Assembly (NCBI RefSeq): GCF_900107745.1
Contig: NZ_FNRO01000003.1
Span: 434,001-498,000, forward strand
Length of the DNA: 64,000 nt
Reading direction: 5' to 3'
Source of the DNA: Variovorax sp. YR216
GTDB taxonomy: Bacteria; Pseudomonadota; Gammaproteobacteria; Burkholderiales; Burkholderiaceae_C
The stretch's first letter is position 1. Every line of letters starts with the position of its first letter. Positions 53,943 through 61,900 of this stretch are shown here, piece by piece. Position numbers and translations under genes: made by a program. The notes beneath the pieces were generated by a model. That model was given only the letters and a program-made list of their open reading frames with translations, searched no databases and had not been told where the DNA came from.

Positions 53943-54193
53943 TGTCGGTTGTGCAACAAAAGTCGGCCGAGGTGCTGGAGCAAGCTGAAAGCCTGCGGCG
54001 AAACCTGCGTATCAGCAGCAAGCGTGTCGACACCCTGCAAGCCCAATTCGCACTGCATGGCCACGAATTGAAGATCGAGCACCTCGCCGGCCGGAATCTG
54101 TATGTCGTGAGCCGCTCTGGCCAATCTCACATGTTTTCCCATCTCAACGACGTCGAGGCATTCCTCCGTCAGGTCACCGAGATTTCTCAATGA
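53942..54193 (+). CDS. Small hypothetical protein of the replication operon
   Basis: An 83-residue protein (MSVVQQKSAEVLEQAESLRR...) with a helical first half and a short alpha/beta end (KIEHLAGRNLYVVSRSGQSH, then MFSHLNDVEAFLRQVTEI). No family recognised. It overlaps both neighbours (TGATG before, ATGA after), so it is a true member of the operon. The start at 53942 is chosen for that overlap, not the frame's earlier ATG inside the AlpA-like gene. Confidence 0.6.
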   Translation: MSVVQQKSAEVLEQAESLRRNLRISSKRVDTLQAQFALHGHELKIEHLAGRNLYVVSRSGQSHMFSHLNDVEAFLRQVTEISQ

Positions 54194-54618
54194 CAACCGA
54201 TCCGATCAAGTCTTTCAAGGTCATCATCGCCTGCACGGGCATGCAGCCGCCGGCCGAACTGCTCGCCGATGGTCGCGTGCACATGTTCGCGCCCGATGGT
54301 CAGGGCACGCCCTGCGATGGGTGGTATGTGCTGCGCGCAGGCGATCGCCCGGCCGGTGCGTTTGGCTGCAAGCGCAAGGGCGTGGCCCTCGCCTGGGGGC
54401 CCAGCGGCACCCGGCCGGCTAAGAAAGACCCGCGCGACCGCGAAGTGCGCAGCCTGCAGGCCCAACTGGATGCGTTCTCCGCAGGCATCGCGCGTCTCGC
54501 GTCCACGCACGACAAGGAATTGTCGATGCGGTACGCGGTGCGCCTGCTGCGCGTGGCGGAGCGCATGGGCGAACTGGGTGCATCGGTAGGCCTCGATGAC
54601 CCGCTGGCGGTGTCGTGA
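54190..54618 (+). CDS. Primase-N-terminus-like phage protein
   Basis: A 142-residue protein. DGRVHMFAPDGQGTPCDGWY followed by VLRAGDRPAGAFGCKRKG resembles the N-terminal region found ahead of Toprim primase domains in phage and island replication proteins, where a substrate or DNA-binding beta-domain reads 'DGk.HRf...GWYv...G.paGafG'. A Toprim or primase catalytic domain is absent. The rest is a helical tail. It could be a shortened relative or an accessory factor. Confidence 0.5.
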   Translation: MTTDPIKSFKVIIACTGMQPPAELLADGRVHMFAPDGQGTPCDGWYVLRAGDRPAGAFGCKRKGVALAWGPSGTRPAKKDPRDREVRSLQAQLDAFSAGIARLASTHDKELSMRYAVRLLRVAERMGELGASVGLDDPLAVS

Positions 54619-55484
54619 GCATCGCTGTCATGAAGCGCGTTTGGGAGCAGTCTCAGCACAGCGGCGCACACCTGCTGATGATGCTGGCCATCGCAGATTT
54701 TGCCGACGATCAGGGCCGCGCGTACCCGGCCGTTGGCACGTTGGCTGGCAAATGCCGCGTGAAGCCGCGCGCGGCGAACTACACGATTGCTGATCTGCGG
54801 GACAGCGGCGAGCTCGAGGTCAAAGTCGGGTGCGGTCCACGTGGGGCCAACCTGTACCGAATCCTTCTCGACCGCCTCGGCGCTCGACGCAACGCGGGAG
54901 CCCCCCTGCAATCGAGTGCACCCCTGAACCGCGTAGCACCCTCGCAATCCACTGCAGGGGTGCAGCCGGGTGCAGTCCTGCAATCGAGTGCACCCCTGCA
55001 ACCAGGTGCTCGCGCCCCTGCACTGGAGTGCACCAACCCCCTGCAACCGGGTGCAGACAAACCGTCACTGAACCGTCAGGAACCGTCAATAGAAGAATCT
55101 GTCGATTCTTCTGTCGGCGCGGCTGGCGCCACGCCTTCGTGCCCGCACGGCGAACTGCTCGACCTGTACGCTAAGCACCTGCCGATGTTGCCCCAGCCGC
55201 GCAGGGGCCTCTGGGCGAACAGCACGGCGGCGCGCGAGATGACAGCACGGTGGCGGCAGATGTTGACCGCCAAGAAGGACGACGGGGCTCCCTACGCGAG
55301 CACGAAGGCCGAGGCCATCGAGTGGTTCGACAGCTTCTTCGCTCATGCCGCCAAGTCCGACTTCCTCACGGGCCGCAATGGCAAGTGGAGCGGCTGTGAC
55401 ATCGGTTGGCTGATGAGGTCCGGCAACTTCAACAAGGTTGTCGCTGGCAACTACGACAACCGGGTTGCGGAGGTCACGCGATGA
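54615..55484 (+). CDS. Helix-turn-helix replication initiator, lambda-O-like
   Basis: A 289-residue protein. The N-terminal winged helix (MKRVWEQSQHSGAHLLMMLA, FADDQGRAYPAVGTLAGKC, ANYTIADLRDSGELEVKVG) is that of phage replication proteins. A low-complexity middle (residues about 95-150, repeated LQSSAPL and LQPGA) is encoded by DNA iterons. The C-terminal part (LYAKHLPMLPQPRRGLWANS, WMRSGNFNKV-like end) suits helicase loading. Its position directly before dnaB, overlapping it, copies the lambda O-P arrangement. Confidence 0.75.
   Translation: MSIAVMKRVWEQSQHSGAHLLMMLAIADFADDQGRAYPAVGTLAGKCRVKPRAANYTIADLRDSGELEVKVGCGPRGANLYRILLDRLGARRNAGAPLQSSAPLNRVAPSQSTAGVQPGAVLQSSAPLQPGARAPALECTNPLQPGADKPSLNRQEPSIEESVDSSVGAAGATPSCPHGELLDLYAKHLPMLPQPRRGLWANSTAAREMTARWRQMLTAKKDDGAPYASTKAEAIEWFDSFFAHAAKSDFLTGRNGKWSGCDIGWLMRSGNFNKVVAGNYDNRVAEVTR
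54906..55055 (+). repeat. Iterons inside the initiator gene, candidate replication origin
   Basis: At least four good copies and one weaker copy of CTGCA-N5-GTGCA start at 54906, 54978, 54996, 55018 and 55041, with degenerate copies between the first two. Several are 18-23 bases apart, about two helical turns. Lambdoid phages carry their origin iterons inside gene O in just this way. Confidence 0.65.
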
Positions 55485-56839
55485 GCGCCCTGACCGCACC
55501 GCACAGCTTGGAGGCTGAGGCGGCCGTGATCGGCGCCGTGCTGCTCGACAACGATGCACTGAACCACGTTGCCGACCTCACGCCAGCGATGTTCTACGCG
55601 CCGTTCCACGCGGACGCATTCCGCACGATCCGGGCGATGGCCGGTGCTGGGCAGGCCTTCGACGTGATCGCCACGTTCGACGCCATGCGTGCAGATGGCA
55701 AGGCCGCGCAGGGCGACCTTGTGCGCCTCCACGACCTGGCCCAGTACGTGCCGTCGGCGACCACCATCCGCCGTCATGCGGCCGTCGTCGCCGAGCGTCA
55801 TCGCCAACGCGAACTCATGCGCGCTGGGCAGAAGATCGTCGACCTCGCCGCGTCTTCGGGCACGTCGGCCGAGCAGATCGATGCTGCGCAGATGATGCTT
55901 GCCAAGCTCGCGACCGCGAAGTCGAAGCGTGAGCCGCAGCACATCAACGAATCGCTGGTTGCCTATCTCTCGCTGCTGAATGACCTCAGCGAGGGAAAGA
56001 ACCCCGCAATCGCGACCGGCATTGACGGACTGGACAGGCTGCTCAATGGCGGCCTGCGGCGGGGCGAAATGATGGTGATCGGCGCCCGCCCGAAGAACGG
56101 CAAAACGGCGCTCGCGCTCGCGCTGGCCCGCAATATGGCGCGGGACTACAACGTGCTGTTCCTGTCGCAGGAAATGCCGGTGTCGCAGTTGATGCACCGG
56201 CACACGGCAGCGGCCGGCTCGTTCGACCTTGGGCGCATCCTGCGCGCCGACCCCAAGGACCACGACATGTGGTCTGCCGTTTCGGAGGCGGCGCAACGCC
56301 TGGGCGATCTCCACCTCGTCCACGATGATCAATCGAGCCTCACCCTGCTCGAAATCCGCCGCAAGGCCTTGAAGGTGCGGCGCGAGCATGGCCTTGACGT
56401 CCTGTTCGTTGACTTCCTGCAATTGATGGCGGGGGCAGGCGAAGAGAACCGGAATCGCGAACTCGATGTGATTGTCAACGGCATCAAGGCGCTGGCGCTC
56501 GATCTGCAAATTGGAGTCGTGGTGCTGTCTCAGATGTCACGCAAGGCGGACGAGCACTACGGGCGTCCCACCATGAGCCATTTGCGCGACTCCGGCGCCA
56601 TTGAGGCCGCTGCCGACCAGATCGCATTGCTCTTCACCGACTGGGCGCACCCGTCGAGCAAGCGCGAACCCGCATTTCAGGGTTTTTCTGAACTGGAGAT
56701 CGTTGCGCACCGCAATGGACCGCAAGGCCTCGTGCCGCTTCGCTTCGAGGGTGCGCGACAACAGATCACCGACTGGGATGGTGCCGTGCCGACTCGCTCT
56801 GCGGCGCCCAAGCCGGTCAGCCGAGGGATGTCATCATGA
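55481..56839 (+). CDS. dnaB: Replicative DNA helicase, DnaB family
   Basis: A 452-residue DnaB. The N-terminal domain reads MSALTAPHSLEAEAAVIGAV, LLDNDALNHVADLTPAMFY. The RecA-like domain has Walker A ARPKNGKTALALAL (K208), VLFLSQEMPVSQL, and Walker B DVLFVDFLQLMAG, with QMSRKADEHYGRPTMSHLRD near the end. It unwinds DNA at the fork, here presumably of the element itself. The ATG at 55481 overlaps the initiator stop. It is phage-type, shorter and more divergent than a chromosomal DnaB would be. Confidence 0.93.
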   Translation: MSALTAPHSLEAEAAVIGAVLLDNDALNHVADLTPAMFYAPFHADAFRTIRAMAGAGQAFDVIATFDAMRADGKAAQGDLVRLHDLAQYVPSATTIRRHAAVVAERHRQRELMRAGQKIVDLAASSGTSAEQIDAAQMMLAKLATAKSKREPQHINESLVAYLSLLNDLSEGKNPAIATGIDGLDRLLNGGLRRGEMMVIGARPKNGKTALALALARNMARDYNVLFLSQEMPVSQLMHRHTAAAGSFDLGRILRADPKDHDMWSAVSEAAQRLGDLHLVHDDQSSLTLLEIRRKALKVRREHGLDVLFVDFLQLMAGAGEENRNRELDVIVNGIKALALDLQIGVVVLSQMSRKADEHYGRPTMSHLRDSGAIEAAADQIALLFTDWAHPSSKREPAFQGFSELEIVAHRNGPQGLVPLRFEGARQQITDWDGAVPTRSAAPKPVSRGMSS

Positions 56840-56931
56840 ACACCGATCAGATCCGCACCAAGCGTGCCGCGAAGGCCTTTGCAGCGGTACGCGGGTTTGC
56901 TGATGCGATCACATTCGCGCCCGGGCAATGA
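56836..56931 (+). CDS. Short frame after dnaB, probably a truncated gene
   Basis: A 31-codon frame (MNTDQIRTKRAAKAFAAVRG...) starts on the dnaB stop (ATGA), as a genuine operon member would. It ends within the 3' end of the convergent integrase-operon gene. This looks like a gene start cut off when the rightward operon was joined to the integrase module. Confidence 0.3.
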   Translation: MNTDQIRTKRAAKAFAAVRGFADAITFAPGQ

Positions 56932-57463
56932 TCCGTTTTGCGCCGCGGCCCTGAGCGCTGAACACACCTTCCATGACGAGTCGCCGGGTGATGTTGACGG
57001 CCACCTTGGCGCTGGTGTCCGCCCGCTCTGCGAGGACTTTTGATAGCTTGTGGCTCGGCATGCTGGCTCCGACCTCGGGGAGCAGTTCCAACGCCACATC
57101 TCTGTGCGTCCGGCGGGGTATGGGAGTCCTACGGATCTGGCGGTGGGCGCTTCTAAGAGGTTCAATTCGCTGCGGGACCGCGACCCGTCCTCCATCGACG
57201 TCAGCTTCAAGTTGCTCTACCAGCCTCGTGAGGCCAAAGATGCCATAGTCTTCCTCCATGACCTCGGCCAGCCTCTTGAGGCCGCGGATGCCGGCGTCTT
57301 CTTCGAGGTCTGCAACTACCGCGCGAAGCTCCTCTTTTTCATCAACGCGCTGAGCGAGTCTCTTTGCGAGCTCGAGAACGAGGGCACTGCACTCACTGCC
57401 CGCGACATCGACGAAGTGCAATAGCTCTTCGTCCGCCATCGAACGGAATATGGACGCGAACAT
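56909..57463 (-). CDS. Hypothetical protein translationally coupled to the integrase
   Basis: A 184-residue protein. The N-terminal half is acidic and helical (ADEELLHFVDVAGSECSALV, LAQRVDEKEELRAVVADLEE). The C-terminal half looks like a winged helix (MPSHKLSKVLAERADTSAKV, NITRRLVMEGVFSAQGRGAK). Its ATG overlaps the integrase stop (TGATG read on the minus strand), so it is made from the integrase message. No family recognised; a recombination directionality or regulatory factor is one possibility. Confidence 0.6.
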   Translation of the reverse strand: MFASIFRSMADEELLHFVDVAGSECSALVLELAKRLAQRVDEKEELRAVVADLEEDAGIRGLKRLAEVMEEDYGIFGLTRLVEQLEADVDGGRVAVPQRIEPLRSAHRQIRRTPIPRRTHRDVALELLPEVGASMPSHKLSKVLAERADTSAKVAVNITRRLVMEGVFSAQGRGAKRIIARARM

Positions 57464-58686
57464 CAGGCGGTCGGCCGGAGCGGGATCACGTCCGCGCCAG
57501 CCGCGACCTTATCGAGATAGTCCGCCCAGCGTTGCATCATTTCGCGCCGCGCCGGCAAATGCGCTGTCCGGTTGTAGGCCCGGCCATTGGCGTCCTTGAC
57601 CATGTGGGAAAGCTGATGTTCGATGAGGTCCACACGCTCGCCCAGGACCTCATCCATGATCGTGCGTGCCGTCGCGCGGAAGCCGTGTGCTGTATGGACC
57701 TCCGCGCTGTAGCCCATCCCGCGCAGGGCCGCGTTTACGGTGTTCTCGCTCATGGGGCGCTCGCCCGTGCGGATGCTCGGAAACACATAGCGCCCATGTC
57801 CAGTAATCGGCTGCATCTCACGAAGGATTTCGATGGCCTGCGTCGCAAGCGGGACGATGTGATCGACCTTCATCTTCATTTTTGCCCCAGGGATGCGCCA
57901 CTCCGCTGCGTCGAGATCAATTTCGGCCCATTCCGCCGTGCGAAGTTCGCCGGGCCTCACGAACACCATTGGGGAGAGCTTCAACGCTGCGACCGTGCAG
58001 GGGTGTCCCGTGTAGTCGTAGATCGAGCGCAGCAGGTTGCCGACTTGCTTGGGATCGGTGATCGCCGCATGGTGTTTGCCTGCCTTTGACGCCAGGGCCT
58101 CGCGTAGATCGGAGGTAACGTCTCGCTCGGCCAGCCCGGACACAACAGCGAATCGGAACACCTGCCCGCAAAGCTGCTTGACCCGATGAGCCGTATCGAT
58201 TGCACCTCGAGCCTCCAGTTTGCGGACAACCCGCTCAAGCACGTCACGCGGACCGATATTGGAGATGGGCATCTTGCCAATGAATGGGAAAACGTCCTTT
58301 TCGAGCCACGTTTTGACCTTGCCTTGGGTGATCGGCTGTCGCTTAGCTGCCGTCTTGACTAGCCACTCGCGCGCTACGACTTCAAAGGTATTTGCAGCCG
58401 CGGCGACTCGGGCCAACTTCTCCTCGCGCTTCGCGGCGCTTGGGTCGATGCCGTCCGAAAGCAGTGTCCGTGCTTCGGCGCGCCGTTCGCGGGCCTTGGC
58501 AAGCGAGACATCGGGGTAGATCCCAAGGGCAAGCGTCTTCTGCTTCCCGGCGAATCGATAGCTCATGCGCCAGTACTTGCCGGTTGCGGAGACGTGCAAG
58601 TACATGCCGCCCCCGTCCGCGTACTTCTCGCCAGTTGGGGCGCCCTTGTACTTGAGTTGCTTGATGCGGGTGTCCGTAAGTGCCAT
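57463..58686 (-). CDS. Tyrosine-type integrase (P4-like, DUF4102 arm-binding domain)
   Basis: A 407-residue integrase. The N-terminal arm-binding domain is MALTDTRIKQLKYKGAPTGE, KYADGGGMYLHVS. The core-binding domain follows, then the catalytic domain with Arg in VRPGELRTAEW, HGFRATARTI, HQLSH and the nucleophile Tyr in RAYNRTAHL. Such enzymes insert islands into tRNA 3' ends, and the gene lies 176 bases from the tRNA-Arg it targets. A candidate arm site lies just upstream of its start, so it may repress itself. Confidence 0.95.
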   Translation of the reverse strand: MALTDTRIKQLKYKGAPTGEKYADGGGMYLHVSATGKYWRMSYRFAGKQKTLALGIYPDVSLAKARERRAEARTLLSDGIDPSAAKREEKLARVAAAANTFEVVAREWLVKTAAKRQPITQGKVKTWLEKDVFPFIGKMPISNIGPRDVLERVVRKLEARGAIDTAHRVKQLCGQVFRFAVVSGLAERDVTSDLREALASKAGKHHAAITDPKQVGNLLRSIYDYTGHPCTVAALKLSPMVFVRPGELRTAEWAEIDLDAAEWRIPGAKMKMKVDHIVPLATQAIEILREMQPITGHGRYVFPSIRTGERPMSENTVNAALRGMGYSAEVHTAHGFRATARTIMDEVLGERVDLIEHQLSHMVKDANGRAYNRTAHLPARREMMQRWADYLDKVAAGADVIPLRPTA

Positions 58687-58695
58687 GGCTCGTTC

Positions 58696-58740
58696 TTCTG
58701 TTGGTATCAGGATTTCGGTCGCTTAGAGATGCCAACAAAA
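58696..58740. repeat. Candidate integrase arm sites at the right end
   Basis: TTCTGTTGGTAT at 58696-58707 (reverse complement ATACCAACAGAA) and ATGCCAACAAAA at 58729-58740 match the left-end repeat ATACCGACAAAA at 9 to 10 of 12 positions. They lie between the integrase start and the tRNA, where arm sites are expected. Confidence 0.55.
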
Positions 58741-58793
58741 ATGATGGTATTTCTCCGCGATGCAATGCTACGAGGTGAGACGGCATGACGCAA

Positions 58794-58829
58794 AGAAAAA
58801 CCCGCTACGCTGGGGAAACGTGCGGGCTT
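58794..58829 (-). terminator. Probable terminator downstream of tRNA-Arg
   Basis: Read leftward, AAGCCCGC pairs with GCGGGTT across a 16-base loop and is followed by TTTTTCTTT. It lies 34 bases past the tRNA 3' end. It sits inside the element, so insertion would have supplied a new terminator for the tRNA. Confidence 0.5.
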
Positions 58830-58862
58830 TGAGGCTTGGTGAGACTCGGTGATTCGGGTCTC

Positions 58863-58885
58863 TGGTGCCCTCGACAGGAATCGAA
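58863..58885 (+). other. Right attachment site (attR), 3' end of tRNA-Arg
   Basis: The last 23 bases of the tRNA gene, including the CCA and the T-arm, are repeated at 27458-27479 with one base missing there. The tRNA is left complete on this side. Confidence 0.85.
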
Positions 58886-58937
58886 CCTGTATCTGAGTCT
58901 TAGGAGGACCCCGTTCTATCCATTGAACTACGAGGAC
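58863..58937 (-). tRNA. tRNA-Arg (anticodon CCT)
   Basis: The 75-base minus-strand gene folds as a normal tRNA: acceptor stem GTCCTCG/CGAGGGC with one G-T pair, anticodon loop CTCCTAA giving CCT, T-arm CAGG-TTCGATT-CCTG, and an encoded CCA. It reads AGG codons. It serves as the attachment site of the element and lies 22 bases from the tamB stop. Confidence 0.97.
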
Positions 58938-58959
58938 GAAGGCCCGCAACTTTACCAGT

Positions 58960-61900
58960 TCAGTCGAACTGCAAGGTGTAGATCAGGTCGATGCCGCTGG
59001 GCTGGCCAGCCTGCGCGCGCAGGGTGAGGTTGCGTGTGAGGTCGTAGAACACGAAGAGCGTGCCCAGCGTGCCCGCGAGGCTGCGCTCGTAGGTGATGTA
59101 GAAGTCGCGCGCGATGCGCTTGCCGACGGTGACGGACGAGTCGCGCACTTCGCCGCCGTCGCTCGGTCCGCGGAAGCCGATTTCGTCGAGCCCGAAGCGG
59201 CTTGCAAGCCCGCCGCCCGTGCCGCCGCTGCCGAGCCCGCCGAGCAGGGCCAGCGCGGCCTGCTGGAGCACCGCCGATTCGCTGCCGCTGGTCGCGGAGC
59301 CGCGTCCCAGCACCAGCCACGACAGCGTTTCCTGGTCGGACAGCGCGGGCTCGGAATAAAGGCGCACGCGCGGCGACTGCGCGGTGCCGGTGATGGCCAC
59401 GCCGACGCGCTGCTGGATGTTGGGCCGGATGGCGAGGATGTCGAGCTGCGGGTTGTCGACGGGGCCGTTGAACCGCGCGATGCCGGTTTCGATGTTGAGC
59501 TGCTGCCCATAGGCGCGGTACTGACCGGCGACGGTGCGGACCTCGCCGGTCACGCGCGGCGGGGCATTCAGCGCGGTGCTCTGGATATTGAGCTTGCCGG
59601 TCAGGCGTGTCGTGATGCCGCGGCCCTGAACCGCGAAGTCCTCGCCCAGGTCGAAGGTCACCATCACGTCGGGCGGCTTCGCGGTCTGCGGCCGCGCGCC
59701 GATGCGTCCGGTGGCCTCGGCAAGGCGTTCGGCCTCTTCCTTTGCCTCGCGATCGCGGACCGCCGACCGGATCACGACGTCGCTGCCGAGGCTGGGTGCG
59801 GTCTGGTCCGGAAGGATGATGACCGCACGATCGGTCCGCAGGTCGCCGCGCACGGTGAACTGGCCGTTCTCCAGCCGCGCCTGCAGGTCGCCCGAGAGCG
59901 TGAGCTGGCGGTCCGATCGCACCAGCGTGCGCAGCGAGCGCAGTTGCGCCTGCATGTCCATCCGGATGCCGCTGCCGGCCCCCGGGGCCGGTGCAGGGCC
60001 CCACGACAGATCGCCGCGCACCGTCAGCGTGCCACCGTCCCTCGCGGCTTCGCTGGCCGCCGTGCTCAGGTTGCCGCTCTGGCCGGGGATGCGCGTCTGG
60101 CTGCCGAGCCCGCCCTTGAGGGTGAACTCGTTGATCTCCACGTGATTGCCGGCCAAGGTCGCGCGCAGGCGGCCCTCGCGGAGATCGAGGCCGTCGACCA
60201 ATGCGCGCAGCGCGAGCTGGTCGGCGCCGAGCGTGCCGGTCCAGCGTGGATCGTTCCGGTTGCCGGAGAGCGTGGCATCCGCCTGCAGCGTCCCGGCGAT
60301 ACGCCAGCCCGGCGGCGCCAGGATCGACCAGACCCCGAGGTTGGGCATCGTCGCCGTGACGCGACCCGCGAGCGGTGCGTCGGCGGCCCATTGCCAGCCG
60401 CCGGGCCGTTGCAGCAGGCGCGTGCTGGCTTCCACGCGCACCTGGCCGCCGCGCTCGCTGTCCATGGCCAGAAGGCCCCGGACGGTGTCGCCCTCGGCGT
60501 CGAGCCGGAATTCGGCCTGCCGCAACTTGGCCGGCGTGCTGACACCCGGGCCGGCCGCGTCCATGGTGATCTCGCTGCGCGCGCCGGTGCCGGTGCTGTG
60601 CACGCGCGTGACCAGCGCTGCCTCGCCCGCCTGCACGCGGAGGTCGCCGCTCTGGCGATTGACGCGCACGTGGCCGCGCAGGATGTCGGCGGCATCGATG
60701 TCCCATTCGCCGTTGAACATCAGGTCGCCGCTGAAGCCGATGCGCTCGAGCGTGTCGGTCTCTCCGAAGGCCTCGGCCCAAGCCATGGGCAGGCCCTGGA
60801 ACTGTCCCTTGGATTGCAGCCGTGTCGAGCGGGTCGTGCCGGAGCCGCTCTGGCTGAAGCGCAGCGGCTGCCAGTCGATCTTCAGCGTGCCCGGCACGGG
60901 GCCGGTCACCTCCGCGCCGGCGCCCGATGCCTCGACTTCGAGGCGCGACGTGTTGCCGTTGATCGTGCGGATGGTGGCGCTGAAGGCGCGATTGAGCGCG
61001 AGCGTCCACGGTCCGGGTCGCGTGCTGTCCTTGTACTGCGCGCGGAAAGTGGCGAGCGCCGCGCGCCATTGATTGGCCCGATCGATGCCGCCGCTGCCGC
61101 GCGCATCGAGCGTGATCTTGCGCGTACCGGTGGTGGCTTCGCCCTTGAGCGCCAATGTGGATTGCGCGAGGCTGCCCGCCAGCTCGGCGCGGACGTTGGC
61201 GAAAGCGATGCCGGTGGTTTCGCCCGATTCGGGCGGAGGGAGCTCGACGTCGAGCTTGGGGACCGTCAGCGTGGCGTCGATCGTCGGTTCGGCGGTCCCG
61301 CGCGGGGCCGGCTCGTTGGCGGTCTGAAGGCGCCGCTGCACTGCCTGCCAGCCGCCTTTCCAGCTCGCTTCGAGCCGTGCGTTGCCCTTCATGCGCACGC
61401 CGGCGAAGAGCTTTTCCATCTCCGGCAGGCCTTCGATCCAGCGCTGCAGGACCGCGGCATCGTCGATCTGCGTGCGCACCTGCCCGTTGCCGCTGGCCGG
61501 CGCGATGCGGCCTTGCACCTGCACGCTGCCGCCCGGCACCACGAGGTTCAAGTTGCCGCTGCCACCTTGTTCGGCGACCTGCACCTGCAATCGGCCTTCG
61601 AGGCTCGCCTGCCGGGCCTCGAGGCGCAGCGTTCGCAGATCGAGCACCTGGTTCTGCCACTGCCCCTGAGCGATGGCGCGTTCGACGAGCACGCCCTGCA
61701 AGCCTGCGCCGCCTTCGGCACGCAGCGCGACGTCGAAGCGGATCGTGTCGCCCGCCTGGTCGGCCTTGATGGTTCCGCCTAGCGGCGCGCCGATGAGCTC
61801 GGAATGCAATTGCCCGAGTTGCACACCCCGCACCGTGGCGCGTGCCTGCCAGGGCTCGGGTGCGGGGCTCCAGCTTCCCTCGGCCTCGATGCTGCCGCCG

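Larger units (their letters stand above)
27458..58885. mobile_element. 31.4-kb integrated element in tRNA-Arg(CCT) carrying a BREX system
   Basis: The borders are direct repeats of the tRNA 3' end. A tyrosine integrase lies 176 bases from the right border. The right third carries a phage- or satellite-like set (excisionase-like protein, Rha, AlpA-like regulator, primase-like protein, O-like initiator, DnaB). No virion, terminase or lysis genes were found, so it is not a complete prophage. The left two thirds carry BREX and other probable defence genes. Both outer neighbours (DUF72 gene, tamB-tamA) are core genes. Whether it can excise is not known; att copies and integrase look intact. Confidence 0.88.

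Noticed and set aside
58952..61782. Long frames on both strands inside tamB
   Set aside because: They are out-of-frame shadows; only the frame ending at 58960 has the TamB C-terminus and membrane anchor.
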